From Alectryocaccobium sp964389285 (GTDB lineage Bacteria; Bacillota; Clostridia; Lachnospirales; Lachnospiraceae), in contig CAYMCZ010000012.1 of NCBI GenBank assembly GCA_964389285.1, positions 1 through 64,000 on the forward strand: a stretch of DNA of 64,000 bases, read 5' to 3'. This document shows positions 8,354 to 17,486 of the stretch, piece after piece. The notes below the pieces were generated by a model. The model did no database searches. It was not told where the DNA came from and saw only the letters and a list, made by a program, of their open reading frames with translations. Both the position numbers and the translations under genes were made by a program. The stretch's first letter is position 1. Every line of letters begins with the position of its first letter.

Positions 8354-8656
8354 ATGTTTTATTTAAAAACCGAAAAAGGCATTATTCCGTTTGCGAATAA
8401 GACCGCTCTTAAAGACGCAAAATATAAAAGCGCAATCTTAAATCAGGATTATCTTTGCAGCGATGCTCCTTATTCGCTTCTTGTTATCTATCTTTATGAT
8501 GATGCCGGAAGCAAGGCAAGGCTTAATAATCCCGTAAATGCAGCCGTAAGCTTTTTGGTTGATACAAAAAGCGAGGATATGATAGGCGAACCTGTGTATA
8601 TCGTATCAATCGTTGAGTCCAAAAGCGAAGCGCAGCAGGTATTAGGGTGTGTGTAA
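8354..8656 (+). CDS. Hypothetical 100-residue element protein
   Basis: A small, soluble alpha/beta-like protein (MFYLKTEKGIIPFAN...) with no recognised motif. It starts 8 bases after a gaggatta ribosome-binding site and its stop abuts the ArdC start. It lies between the SpoVG-like and ArdC genes, in the part of the element that encodes proteins acting on incoming DNA. Function unknown. Confidence 0.75.
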   Translation: MFYLKTEKGIIPFANKTALKDAKYKSAILNQDYLCSDAPYSLLVIYLYDDAGSKARLNNPVNAAVSFLVDTKSEDMIGEPVYIVSIVESKSEAQQVLGCV

Positions 8657-9688
8657 ATGAAGAAAAATACAAGGTTTGAAGACAGACAAAAGAAGATAGA
8701 AGAAGCGTCAAAGAGGCTTGAAGAGGGTATAAAGGCCGTTTTTACTAGCGAGAAATATTTATCCTGGCTTAAGTGCGCTTCTAAGTTTCACAGGTACAGC
8801 TATCGAAACCAGATAATGATTGCGCTGCAAAGGCCGGACGCGGCAGAGGTTGCAGGCTTTACCACTTGGAAAAGGCTTGAGCGGCATGTTAAAAAAGGCG
8901 AAAAAGGCATAGAAATCTTTGCGCCGGTGCTGGCGGATAAAAAGGATCCGTTGACTGGTGAAGTGATAATTAATCCAAAGACCAATAAGCCGGAGAAAGA
9001 AATCGTAAATACAAAGATAGTGCATGTCTTTGATATATCACAGACAGACGGAAAGGAACTGCCGACCATAGCAGATCCGCTTACCGGGACGGGTGAGAAA
9101 TATCAGAAGTTAAAAGAGTCGCTGATAAATATATCTGTCTGCCCGGTAGCGGAAGAAATAATAAAAAAAAGCAAAGCAAACGGATATTATGTGCCGTCGG
9201 AAAACAGAATCGTTATTAGAGATACGTTATCCGATGAAATGAAAGTTAAAACACTGATTCATGAGATAGCTCACGCAAGGCTGCATAACGCAGAAGAGAT
9301 TAAGGAAAACAAGAAAAACGCAGCGCAAAGAGAAGTGGAAGCCGAAAGCGTAGCTTATATCGTAAGTAATCACTTCGGGATTGATTCATCTGCTTACTCT
9401 TTCGGATATGTCGCAGGCTGGAGCAAAGATAAGGAGCTTGACGAGTTAAAGGAAAGCCTCTCTTTGATACAAAGCACCGCCGGGGAGCTTATCGATAAGG
9501 TTGAATCTTATCTTTACGTAAAAGAACAACCGCCTAAAGAGATGCTGGATACACTTTTTAACAGGGAGCATGAAACGATTAAAGACATGTCGGATGCGGC
9601 GAGTGATTTTAAAGCGCAGCTTAAAATCCTGCAAGAAGAAACCTTAAAGGACTTAGGGAATAATCGCAAGGTTGAGTATGAATATTAA
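8657..9688 (+). CDS. ardC: ArdC-type antirestriction protein with shared C-terminal tail
   Basis: This 343-residue protein has an N-terminal ArdC ssDNA-binding domain (about 1-115: YSYRNQIMIALQ, FTTWKRLERHVKKGEKGI) and a zinc-metallopeptidase-like domain with HEIAHARLH at about 201-209 and a downstream AESVAY glutamate. ArdC proteins protect incoming single-stranded DNA from restriction, and the pSa homologue is reported to travel to the recipient with the T-strand. Residues beyond about 310 form the tail DFKAQLKILQEE...VEYEY, found on four other proteins here. It begins directly after the preceding stop, so translation is probably coupled. Confidence 0.88.
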   Translation: MKKNTRFEDRQKKIEEASKRLEEGIKAVFTSEKYLSWLKCASKFHRYSYRNQIMIALQRPDAAEVAGFTTWKRLERHVKKGEKGIEIFAPVLADKKDPLTGEVIINPKTNKPEKEIVNTKIVHVFDISQTDGKELPTIADPLTGTGEKYQKLKESLINISVCPVAEEIIKKSKANGYYVPSENRIVIRDTLSDEMKVKTLIHEIAHARLHNAEEIKENKKNAAQREVEAESVAYIVSNHFGIDSSAYSFGYVAGWSKDKELDELKESLSLIQSTAGELIDKVESYLYVKEQPPKEMLDTLFNREHETIKDMSDAASDFKAQLKILQEETLKDLGNNRKVEYEY

Positions 9689-9701
9689 GGAGGGTTGATT
9701 T

Positions 9702-9872
9702 ATGGCAGAGAAGAAAAATACTGAAACGATTAAATCAGTTGACGCTTTAAAAGCGTCAGAAAATATAGAAGAAGTTTCAACACAGAAAATAAAAGAGAAA
9801 ATATCAAAACTTAAAGACGGCGAGGTTTTGCAAATCACTTTTGAAAACATAAATGACAGAGGCCTTTTATGA
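9702..9872 (+). CDS. Small 56-residue protein between ardC and radC
   Basis: An ATG at 9702 with aaggagg 11-17 bases upstream opens a frame encoding MAEKKNTETIKSVDALKAS...EVLQITFENINDRGLL. Its TGA overlaps the ATG of radC (ATGA), which is typical of translational coupling. The product is Lys/Glu-rich and probably helical. The start, spacing and overlap support a real gene, but I recognise no family. Confidence 0.7.
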   Translation: MAEKKNTETIKSVDALKASENIEEVSTQKIKEKISKLKDGEVLQITFENINDRGLL

Positions 9873-10459
9873 ATAAACCAAATGATAAAAAACTGGACTT
9901 TGTACATGTGGAATTAAAAAGAGATACGTGGATCAGTTCAGAGAGAAACATACAAAACGCAAGTGATGCCATCGATGTCATAAAAGACATGATAAAAGAC
10001 CAGGACAGAGAGTTTTTTTGCATACTTAATCTTTCGACTAAAAATCAGGTTATTAACGCCTCTATCGTCTCCATCGGAACTATGAATGCTTCTTTGGTTT
10101 CTCCATCAGAGGTATTTAGAACAAGCATTGTATCCGGCGCAAAGAACATCATAGCGATACATAATCATCCAAGCGGAAACATACAGCCCTCAATAGATGA
10201 TAATGCCGTTACGAAAAGGCTTTATGAAGCAGGACAGCTGTTAAATGTCCACCTGCTCGACCATATCATAGTCGGCGGTGAGCAGATGTATTCATACAGG
10301 AATAACGCAGCGCATATCTTTGAAGATGATAAAACAGGCAGGGTAAAAGAAACGTCTTTTTTGGCGGAAGATTTTAAAAGTCAGCTTAAACGCCTGCAAA
10401 AAGAAAGCGGTTTTGATATGAAGCATAAGCACGACAGCTTAGGAGAGTTTACTTATTAG
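9869..10459 (+). CDS. radC: RadC-like JAB/MPN protein with shared C-terminal tail
   Basis: This 196-residue protein has the complete JAMM motif HNHPSGNIQPSIDD (HxH-x7-S-x2-D, about residues 98-111) and SPSEVFRTSI upstream, as in RadC proteins. The usual N-terminal HhH region is absent, which is common in mobile-element versions. Element-borne RadC proteins are linked to DNA processing after transfer, though their chemistry is not settled. From about residue 168 it carries DFKSQLKRLQKE and ends EFTY, the tail shared with ArdC, HipA, VapD and the SpoVG-like protein. Confidence 0.88.
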   Translation: MNKPNDKKLDFVHVELKRDTWISSERNIQNASDAIDVIKDMIKDQDREFFCILNLSTKNQVINASIVSIGTMNASLVSPSEVFRTSIVSGAKNIIAIHNHPSGNIQPSIDDNAVTKRLYEAGQLLNVHLLDHIIVGGEQMYSYRNNAAHIFEDDKTGRVKETSFLAEDFKSQLKRLQKESGFDMKHKHDSLGEFTY

Positions 10460-10470
10460 GAGATCTTCAC

Positions 10471-12474
10471 ATGACTACGGAACAGATAATAGGCATATTA
10501 GATGCCAATGCATGGTTATTTAATTATAACAACATCATATCCTCGTTCTTCCGGTGGCTCGGATGGGCGATAGCAAAATTTTTGATATCGCTTGCGTCGC
10601 TATGTTCGACGCTTTATGACAAGGTATTCGGATTTGTGGATTTTTCCTCTTCGCCGCAGATTCAGACGTTTGCGGATGAGTGGCAGCCGGTTCTTGTCGG
10701 GATTATATGTTTATCTTTGTTCTTTGTCGGGCTGATTCTCATTTTATCACGTGATAAAAGGCCGAAAGTGATGTTAAACATTTTCATTTTCGTGTTTATC
10801 GTCACATGCTCTACCTATGTGTTTTCACAGCTTAACTCTCTTTTGGTAGCAGGAAAAGACGCAATTATTGAAGATTCCGGCGGTATTGTCGGAAGCACGG
10901 TAGCCGATAACCTGTTTGACTTAGTTTATATAGAAAACAATCTTGACGGCGGCCTTGCTTCTCTTCCGGGGCAGGGTACGGCTAATTCTGCCGATTATCC
11001 ACGAGTGGATTCAATCGATGAACATGCGCTTCTCTTTCTTGATATCAACACGGTTCTTAATTACCGTACAGACCAGTATGATTTTAGCGATAACTCTAAG
11101 GAAATCATAAAATACGAAATAATAACAAAGGGCGACGGCACAAAAGAACTTCAGGAAGTTTATAACGGCTTCGGCTGGAACTCGGCGGATGATTCTGACC
11201 TTTTTAACGGTTTTGTTTATCGCTATAAGGCTGACTGGTTCCCGTTATATCTATCTCTTTTTGGGATGGTGCTTGTGTTCTTCTTTATGAGTTACAAGGT
11301 GGTAAGGCTCCTCTTTGAGATAGGTGTTTTCCGGATACTGGCACTTGTTACAAGCGCAAACCTTGCCGGAGGGCGGAAGATTTTAGGCGTTCTTGACGCA
11401 ATTAAAAACTCATACATAGTGCTGCTTGTTACATGCGTACTTATACGGCTTTATGAGCTTGCCATTAACTTTATAAGCTCGGACGCATCACTTGCGGAGC
11501 ATACGGTACTTAAAGGTATACTTATTATTTTTGTTTCGCTTGCGGTCATAGACGGTCCGAATCTGATACAAAGCCTGTTCGGTATAGATGCCGGACTGTC
11601 TGCCGGTATAGGCCATGTAATGGCCGGATATTCATTCGGACGTGCGGCGGTCGGCACGGTGACAGGCGCAGCAAGAGGCGCGGCGCGGATAGGACGAGGC
11701 ATAGCAGGAAGCGTTGCCTCAGGAGGCAATAGCGGAAAAGGAACGCTTGCGTCTGTTGCTAAGGATAATAAGCAGGAGCGGCCTCAGGGCGCAGGTGTAG
11801 CAGGCGCATCTTATGCGGATAAAGGCGCAAGCGGCGCATCAGGCGGCGGCGCATCTACGGCAGGCAGCGTAAGTCATACTTCTTCCGACAACTTAAGCGC
11901 AAGCAGCGTAAGATCCGATACCGTAAGAACACAGAGCGAAAGCGGCGTGGTGCCTGGCGGATTGGTAAATGCAGACGGAGCATCAGGAGGTGGCTCCTCG
12001 AAAGATGGCGGACTTCAAATGAACGCATCCGGTGCAGACACCATAAAAGAGGCAGGCGGCACAACCGCAGATGCCGCACAGGTCAGATCCGCATTAAACG
12101 GAAGAGAGGGCGAGGAAAGAAGCGTTAAAGGCTCATCTTCAAAAGAGGGTGCGCTTACCGGCGCAAGAAAGAGTGCGCCGCAAAAAGCCGCTTCGTCAAA
12201 TCCGGCTCTTTACGGAGCGTCAGGAAGCAGCAAAAGCGGCATAAGTGGCGTAGAAAAACGCAGTACGCCGACATTCAAAGGCTCTGCCATATCACAAAAG
12301 ACAGGCACAAGAGGAGCGTCAGGCAGAACTAATAAAAGAGATATGGGTGCTGCAACGGCGCAAAAGGCAGAAACAAGCACAAAGCGCAGAGGTGGAGCAA
12401 CAAATAATAATGCAAAAAAGGATGCCCTTGATAAAAACGTAAGAAATAAAGAAAACGACGGAGGCAGCGCATGA
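10471..12474 (+). CDS. VirB6/TrbL-like polytopic T4SS protein
   Basis: This 667-residue protein has an N-terminal half with about six to eight transmembrane helices (clusters near residues 35-50, 70-120, 260-290, 310-335 and 345-365), matching VirB6/TrbL inner-membrane channel proteins. Its C-terminal 280 residues are a hydrophilic, low-complexity Gly/Ala/Ser/Lys region, as in many Gram-positive TrbL-like proteins. It overlaps the next gene by 4 bases (ATGA) and belongs to the mating-pair operon. It is expected to form the translocation pore with VirB3/VirB4. Confidence 0.8.
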   Translation: MTTEQIIGILDANAWLFNYNNIISSFFRWLGWAIAKFLISLASLCSTLYDKVFGFVDFSSSPQIQTFADEWQPVLVGIICLSLFFVGLILILSRDKRPKVMLNIFIFVFIVTCSTYVFSQLNSLLVAGKDAIIEDSGGIVGSTVADNLFDLVYIENNLDGGLASLPGQGTANSADYPRVDSIDEHALLFLDINTVLNYRTDQYDFSDNSKEIIKYEIITKGDGTKELQEVYNGFGWNSADDSDLFNGFVYRYKADWFPLYLSLFGMVLVFFFMSYKVVRLLFEIGVFRILALVTSANLAGGRKILGVLDAIKNSYIVLLVTCVLIRLYELAINFISSDASLAEHTVLKGILIIFVSLAVIDGPNLIQSLFGIDAGLSAGIGHVMAGYSFGRAAVGTVTGAARGAARIGRGIAGSVASGGNSGKGTLASVAKDNKQERPQGAGVAGASYADKGASGASGGGASTAGSVSHTSSDNLSASSVRSDTVRTQSESGVVPGGLVNADGASGGGSSKDGGLQMNASGADTIKEAGGTTADAAQVRSALNGREGEERSVKGSSSKEGALTGARKSAPQKAASSNPALYGASGSSKSGISGVEKRSTPTFKGSAISQKTGTRGASGRTNKRDMGAATAQKAETSTKRRGGATNNNAKKDALDKNVRNKENDGGSA

Positions 12475-12773
12475 AATATATAACCGTATCAGAGATAAAG
12501 TCAGAGACACAGGTATTTAAACACATATATCTTTTTGATTTCTTTTTCCTGTTCGCTTATATCGGCCTTACGGCGATTCTCTCCGGCATAGTGCCGGGAC
12601 AGCTTAAGGTGTGGTTTTGGATATTTTCGGTGATTTGCGCTTTTATCCTGATTGCGCCATCAGCAGGAAACAAGAAGCGGCGAAACTATCAGGCGATAAT
12701 CATTTTTTTAAGAAAAGACAGAAAGATATATAAGCCAATTCCATACATTGCCTATAAGGAGATAAAGAAATGA
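12471..12773 (+). CDS. VirB3/PrgI-like T4SS membrane protein (DUF5592-type)
   Basis: A 100-residue protein with two adjacent transmembrane helices (about 22-45 and 48-63), then a basic segment NKKRRNYQAIIIFLRKDRK. Size, topology and position immediately before VirB4 fit VirB3/PrgI proteins, which anchor the VirB4 ATPase. It overlaps both neighbours by 4 bases. Confidence 0.75.
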   Translation: MKYITVSEIKSETQVFKHIYLFDFFFLFAYIGLTAILSGIVPGQLKVWFWIFSVICAFILIAPSAGNKKRRNYQAIIIFLRKDRKIYKPIPYIAYKEIKK

Positions 12774-13405
12774 CTATATATATAATAATTGCTGCTGTTT
12801 GTATATTTGCTGTCTTTGCGGTGCTTATCGTAAAAAAATACGGCGGCTTATCCGGTGGCAAAGACGAAGGCAACAAAAGTGTCCGTCTTAGCAGTTGGGC
12901 TGTAAAAAACATCCCGATAGATTATTACGACATACGAAAAGACGCTTATGTATTGGATGACGGCTCATACATGGACATCGTTATGATACGAGCTAAAGAT
13001 TTGCTCTCCTCGAACGAATCAGAGGTTGAGTATGACTGCTTAAAGTTCGCTAAGTTTTACAAGATATATGCGGATGACTTCAAAATAATCTCCATGAATT
13101 TCCCATGCAACACGCATAAGCAGCAGCAGTACTGGCAGCACAAGGAAGAGACGGCGACAAACGAAGTCTTTAAGGCCTGGTGCGCTAAGTATAAAGAGGA
13201 TTTAAGACTTTTGGAGAAAGAGGTCACGACGAGAGAATACTACCTCATGTGCTTTTCGAAAGATGAGACGCAGCATGAGAAGAACATCTCTATGATATAC
13301 TCGGTTCTTTCTTCCGGCAGAGAGGGGCTTGTACAAAAGATACCGGCAGAGAAGAAACACCAGATACTATTTAAACTGAATAATAAAAATTCGCTTATCG
13401 CTTAA
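12770..13405 (+). CDS. T4SS protein resembling the N-terminal part of VirB4/TrbE
   Basis: A 211-residue protein with one N-terminal transmembrane helix and a soluble region (PIDYYDIRKDAYVLDDGSYMDIVMIRAKDL...) that resembles the non-ATPase N-terminal domain of VirB4/CagE proteins. It lies between the VirB3-like gene and the VirB4 ATPase, so the VirB4 function may be split over two proteins or this is a VirB4 accessory factor. The relation is inferred from pattern and context. Confidence 0.6.
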   Translation: MTIYIIIAAVCIFAVFAVLIVKKYGGLSGGKDEGNKSVRLSSWAVKNIPIDYYDIRKDAYVLDDGSYMDIVMIRAKDLLSSNESEVEYDCLKFAKFYKIYADDFKIISMNFPCNTHKQQQYWQHKEETATNEVFKAWCAKYKEDLRLLEKEVTTREYYLMCFSKDETQHEKNISMIYSVLSSGREGLVQKIPAEKKHQILFKLNNKNSLIA

Positions 13406-13423
13406 CTTTACGGGATTAGAACT

Positions 13424-15454
13424 ATGGCATTTAAAAGAAGAAAAAAACAAACGGAAAAATACAACAAAAGCAAGGCAGACCAGCAAAAGCTGCTTGTCGG
13501 GGTAAAAGATATAGATACGCCCGAAAAAGACGAGCTGCAAAAAAGCATAGATGAGCTATCACATAAAAAGGATATGCTGCTGCTTGAAAAGATACAGCCT
13601 CGTGGCGGTATCACTTTTAAGGGCGACCGCTACATACTAACCGGCGGCGGATATGAAGCCTGCATAAGGATATACGCATATCCGCATGAGCTGACCGATC
13701 ACTGGATGGCGCATATCTGCAATATAAAAAATACGATCGTTTCGGTTGATGTGGCATCTCAGGACATAATAGAGGTTAAGAAAAACTTGAATAAATCCAT
13801 GAGAGAGCAAAACATGCGCTTCCGGCAGGCAACGGATTTTGCCGAAAAGTACGACGCTGAAAAGCGTTTCCTTGAAATGGAAGAGCTTTATCATGAAATA
13901 TCTTCCATGGGTGAAGCATTAAAAAATGTAGTGGTGAGAATCTTTGTATCAGATGTCACATGGCAGGCATTAGAAGATAAGATAAAAGAAATAACGGCAC
14001 TTCTTGAATCAAACTCTTTTCTTCCGACCATTTATCTGAATGAGACAAAAGCCGAGTGGATGAGCATGTTTCAGACATACGAAACCCAGCAAAAAGAGCT
14101 TTTTTCGCAACCGGGGCAGTCTTTGCAGTCTACCGCTCTTGCAGGCGGTAATCCGTTTCATTTTACGGCATTAGAGGATAAATACGGCGATCCGCTTGGT
14201 GAAACGCCTTGCGGCGGTAACGTAATCTTTGATGAATTCGAGAAATCATCTACCAGACTTGCGTATGATACCGTCGTTGTCGGCAACAAAGGGTACGGTA
14301 AATCGACATACCTAAAAAAACGCCTAAAGGCAAGAGCCATAAGAGGCGATTTTGTCCGTACCTTTGGTACGGCTGGGGAGTTTAAAGACTTAACCCATGC
14401 CTTAGGCGGCGTCTTTTTACGCCTTGACGGATCAGATGGTGCTCTTAATCCTCTTGAGATATTAAGCATAGCGGAAACACAGTCGCAGTCATACATGCTT
14501 AATCTTTCTAAAGTCTCAACTATTTATCGTTTTCTTGCAGGCGCAGGTGACGTAACCGGTGAGGATATATCCGAGTTTGAAAATGCCCTTGGCCGGCTGT
14601 ATGCGAAGTTTGATTTGATCCCTAAGGATGAAAACGGGCACGAAAGACGCATTACGGGTTTAGCTCCGGACAGATATCCGATTATATCAGACATGATTGT
14701 ATTTCTTGATGAAGAGATAAGAAAACTCGAAAGCAAAGCCTTAAACGATATGGAAAAACCCATTGCCGAAAAGCATCTTTTAAGCTGGGATCGGATACGG
14801 ACGACGCTTGAAAACATCAAACAAAACTACGGCGATATATTCGACCGTCATACGACGATTGACAACATCACAGACGAACAGATTGTAACCTTTGATATAT
14901 CAGTCATAAAGGACATGAAAGCTGAGGTTTTCGACGCACAGATTTTCTCCATGTTCTTTTTCTGCTGGGGGAACTGTCTTACCAACGGCAAAATCATGAA
15001 AGACATGTGGGAAACAAAAAAGAAGAAATGGGAAGATATCGTGCGTTTCTTGATTATCGTTGATGAAGCGCATACGTGGGTTAATTCTTCCAAACCTCAC
15101 GTATTAGACCAGATTCTTGTAGCTATAAGAGAGGTGCGTAAATACTTTGCCGGACTTCTCCTTGCGTCACAGTCCATAAGGGACTTTGTGCCGGAGGGCT
15201 CGGCCGAGAAAAACATAGATAAGCTAAAGACCATCTTTGAGCTTACGCAGTATAAATTTATCTTCCATCAGGACGCTAACACAATAAACCTTATGGACAG
15301 GGTTTTTGGCAGCGTTCTTACACAGTCCCAAAAAGACAGGATAAATAAGTTAGAGATGGGCGAGGCTATCCTTTGTATTGAGGGCGATACAAACATAGAG
15401 CTTAAAGTAGAGCTTACGCCTGAGGAAGAGGTTTTATTCAGAGGCGGAGCTTAA
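13424..15454 (+). CDS. VirB4-type T4SS ATPase
   Basis: This 676-residue protein has Walker A GNKGYGKST near residue 286 and Walker B FLIIVDEAHTW near residue 542, followed by ASQSIRDF and the late FELTQYKFIFHQD region typical of VirB4/TraC. It powers assembly of the mating channel and substrate transfer at the inner membrane. It is the most conserved marker of the conjugation block. Confidence 0.95.
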   Translation: MAFKRRKKQTEKYNKSKADQQKLLVGVKDIDTPEKDELQKSIDELSHKKDMLLLEKIQPRGGITFKGDRYILTGGGYEACIRIYAYPHELTDHWMAHICNIKNTIVSVDVASQDIIEVKKNLNKSMREQNMRFRQATDFAEKYDAEKRFLEMEELYHEISSMGEALKNVVVRIFVSDVTWQALEDKIKEITALLESNSFLPTIYLNETKAEWMSMFQTYETQQKELFSQPGQSLQSTALAGGNPFHFTALEDKYGDPLGETPCGGNVIFDEFEKSSTRLAYDTVVVGNKGYGKSTYLKKRLKARAIRGDFVRTFGTAGEFKDLTHALGGVFLRLDGSDGALNPLEILSIAETQSQSYMLNLSKVSTIYRFLAGAGDVTGEDISEFENALGRLYAKFDLIPKDENGHERRITGLAPDRYPIISDMIVFLDEEIRKLESKALNDMEKPIAEKHLLSWDRIRTTLENIKQNYGDIFDRHTTIDNITDEQIVTFDISVIKDMKAEVFDAQIFSMFFFCWGNCLTNGKIMKDMWETKKKKWEDIVRFLIIVDEAHTWVNSSKPHVLDQILVAIREVRKYFAGLLLASQSIRDFVPEGSAEKNIDKLKTIFELTQYKFIFHQDANTINLMDRVFGSVLTQSQKDRINKLEMGEAILCIEGDTNIELKVELTPEEEVLFRGGA

Positions 15455-15481
15455 AGATTGTTGAACTAAAAGGACAAAAAG

Positions 15482-16732
15482 ATGATAAGAAAACACTTAC
15501 GAAGAATCATTATACTTGCCGTGATTATTATAGCGTTGCCTATCCTGCTTGGCATCGGCGGAGTGATAATGATTTTTCATCAGGCGGAAGTCTTTGCGTC
15601 ATACTTAAGTTATTTTCATACGTCTTATTCATCCGGTGCCTTAAGCGGAGAAGCGTTAAGCTATGTACCGGGCAACCTTACGGCGTTTACGTTCTTTCTT
15701 TTATATGAAAGCGGCGGAAACTATGACAGGACAGGAGGAGACGGAGGACGTGCATGTGGAGCTTATCAATTTGACTACCAGTATGAATTACAGCCGTTCC
15801 TTATCTGGTGCTACGAAAAGGATCCCGTAACATATATGCGCTTTGCGCCGTTTTTATCGGTCAGTAAAGATTCTCTACGGGGAAGCGCAGCCCTTGAGAA
15901 TGCATGGCATGAAACCTATGCTTCACATCCGCAAAAGTTTACAGCAGATCAGGACGCTTACGCTTATGACACAAAGTACCTGCCTTTGCAGGAAAATATA
16001 AAACAACGCTTCGGCATCGACTTATCTACCCGTCCGGATGTGATAAAGGGCGAAATGCTCTCTATGGCGAACAGAAAAGGCGACGTGGCGTTATATAACG
16101 CAATAGAGCGTTCCGGTGTCAATAACCAGACATCGAATGAAGATATGCTCATAAAGATATGTACCGCCTTTGCAACAGCTCCGCTTGATGGAGTTCCAAG
16201 AGGCCCCGGCAACATAGTATATGACAGGTGGCTTACCGACGGATCTTCTGCTGCCTGCGGAAAGCCGGCAGAGCTTACGCTTGCGCTTATGATTCTTCGT
16301 GACGGCACTACCGCCTCTTCCGCTTCAAACCCTCAAAGCGGCGTGCCTAACTTAACCGGTATTAATTACGGCACGGGCAAGGGCGCAGATGTTATAAGGT
16401 GCGCCAGCAAATATATAGGCAATCCTTATGTGTGGGGCGGAAACTCCCTTACAAAAGGGTGTGACTGTTCTCATTTTGTCTGTCTCGTTTTGCAGGAGTG
16501 CGGATATAACTATTCATACGTCACAAGCTGCTACTGGATAAACTACGGCGTACCCGTGCCGGATATATCAAAGGCGATTGCCGGAGACGTGCTTGTATGG
16601 GACGGACATGTGGGATTTTACGACGGAAACGGCCACTTAATAGAGGCGCAATGCGAGGAAGTAGGAATCACGAATTACAGGCAGTGGTTTGAATCAAACC
16701 ATCCGTTCCTTGGAATAAGGCGGCTGGTATAA
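15482..16732 (+). CDS. VirB1-like bifunctional lysozyme/NlpC-P60 hydrolase
   Basis: The 416-residue protein has an N-terminal membrane anchor (residues 8-30), then a lysozyme-like domain (LLYESGGNYDRTGG, with a candidate catalytic Glu, and GAYQFDY) at about 60-230. A C-terminal NlpC/P60 domain at about 295-416 has the Cys in CDCSHF and the His in WDGHVGFY. Such two-domain hydrolases locally open peptidoglycan for T4SS assembly in Gram-positive conjugation systems. It directly follows VirB4, as usual in these operons. Confidence 0.9.
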   Translation: MIRKHLRRIIILAVIIIALPILLGIGGVIMIFHQAEVFASYLSYFHTSYSSGALSGEALSYVPGNLTAFTFFLLYESGGNYDRTGGDGGRACGAYQFDYQYELQPFLIWCYEKDPVTYMRFAPFLSVSKDSLRGSAALENAWHETYASHPQKFTADQDAYAYDTKYLPLQENIKQRFGIDLSTRPDVIKGEMLSMANRKGDVALYNAIERSGVNNQTSNEDMLIKICTAFATAPLDGVPRGPGNIVYDRWLTDGSSAACGKPAELTLALMILRDGTTASSASNPQSGVPNLTGINYGTGKGADVIRCASKYIGNPYVWGGNSLTKGCDCSHFVCLVLQECGYNYSYVTSCYWINYGVPVPDISKAIAGDVLVWDGHVGFYDGNGHLIEAQCEEVGITNYRQWFESNHPFLGIRRLV

Positions 16733-16788
16733 AGTTATAAGCACAAAAACCGATGCTATAAACAAAACTGTAAAGGAAAAATATTTTT

Positions 16789-17481
16789 ATGAAAAAGAAA
16801 ATCATAATCATAAGCGTTATAGCAGCTGCGGCAGTCATAGGAGTGCTTATCTTTATGATAATGACAAATGCAGCGAAGCAAAAAGCAAATGAAATCATAA
16901 AGGATGCCCGGCAGGAAGTTACGGAAACTGATTTGTCAGATTCTTCTTCTGATGATGAAGCTGCTATTGAAGAACCTACTGAAACTTTAGAGCCGGAGCA
17001 GATAATCGACGCGATAGGCGAGGCCGGAGATACGCCCGGCAGCGAATGGAGAGATTTTAAAAAGCTGTATGAAGCGGCGAAAAGCTGTATAGGCGTGCCG
17101 TACAACGAAGACGGCAAAACCCCCGAAGAGGGATTTAATTATCTTTCGTTTATTTCATGGTGTCTGAAAGAAGCAGGCCTTTTTGATGAAGAAATAACAG
17201 ACGTGGATGATCTGATTGATATTGCTCACCTGGCAACGCTGCGGAATGATTATGTGCAAGGCAACATAATAGTCATTCAGGGCAACTCAGGCGAGTATAT
17301 AGGCGTGCTTTGCGGAGGTCTAAAGATGATATGCTGCGCTGCGCCCGGTGGCGTGCAGGAGCTTGAAATTACGCCTGAAATGCAGGAGGATATCTTGTTT
17401 TTTGCGGAAATGGCATCCCGGCAGGATGAGTACATTTCCAGATTTTCACCGGAAGATCCTTATGAACCGTATGAGGAGTAG
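16789..17481 (+). CDS. Membrane-anchored NlpC/P60-like protein lacking catalytic residues
   Basis: A 230-residue protein with an N-terminal transmembrane helix, an acidic Ser/Glu linker and a C-terminal segment that tracks the NlpC/P60 fold (AAKSCIGVPYNEDGKTPEEGF, then WCLKEAGL). Where active enzymes have GFDCSGF it has GFNYLSF, so the nucleophile Cys is Tyr; the HxGIY histidine segment reads SGEYIGVL. It is therefore likely a non-catalytic peptidoglycan-binding or regulatory paralogue of the preceding active enzyme. The fold assignment is pattern-based. Confidence 0.65.
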   Translation: MKKKIIIISVIAAAAVIGVLIFMIMTNAAKQKANEIIKDARQEVTETDLSDSSSDDEAAIEEPTETLEPEQIIDAIGEAGDTPGSEWRDFKKLYEAAKSCIGVPYNEDGKTPEEGFNYLSFISWCLKEAGLFDEEITDVDDLIDIAHLATLRNDYVQGNIIVIQGNSGEYIGVLCGGLKMICCAAPGGVQELEITPEMQEDILFFAEMASRQDEYISRFSPEDPYEPYEE

Positions 17482-17486
17482 CAAAG

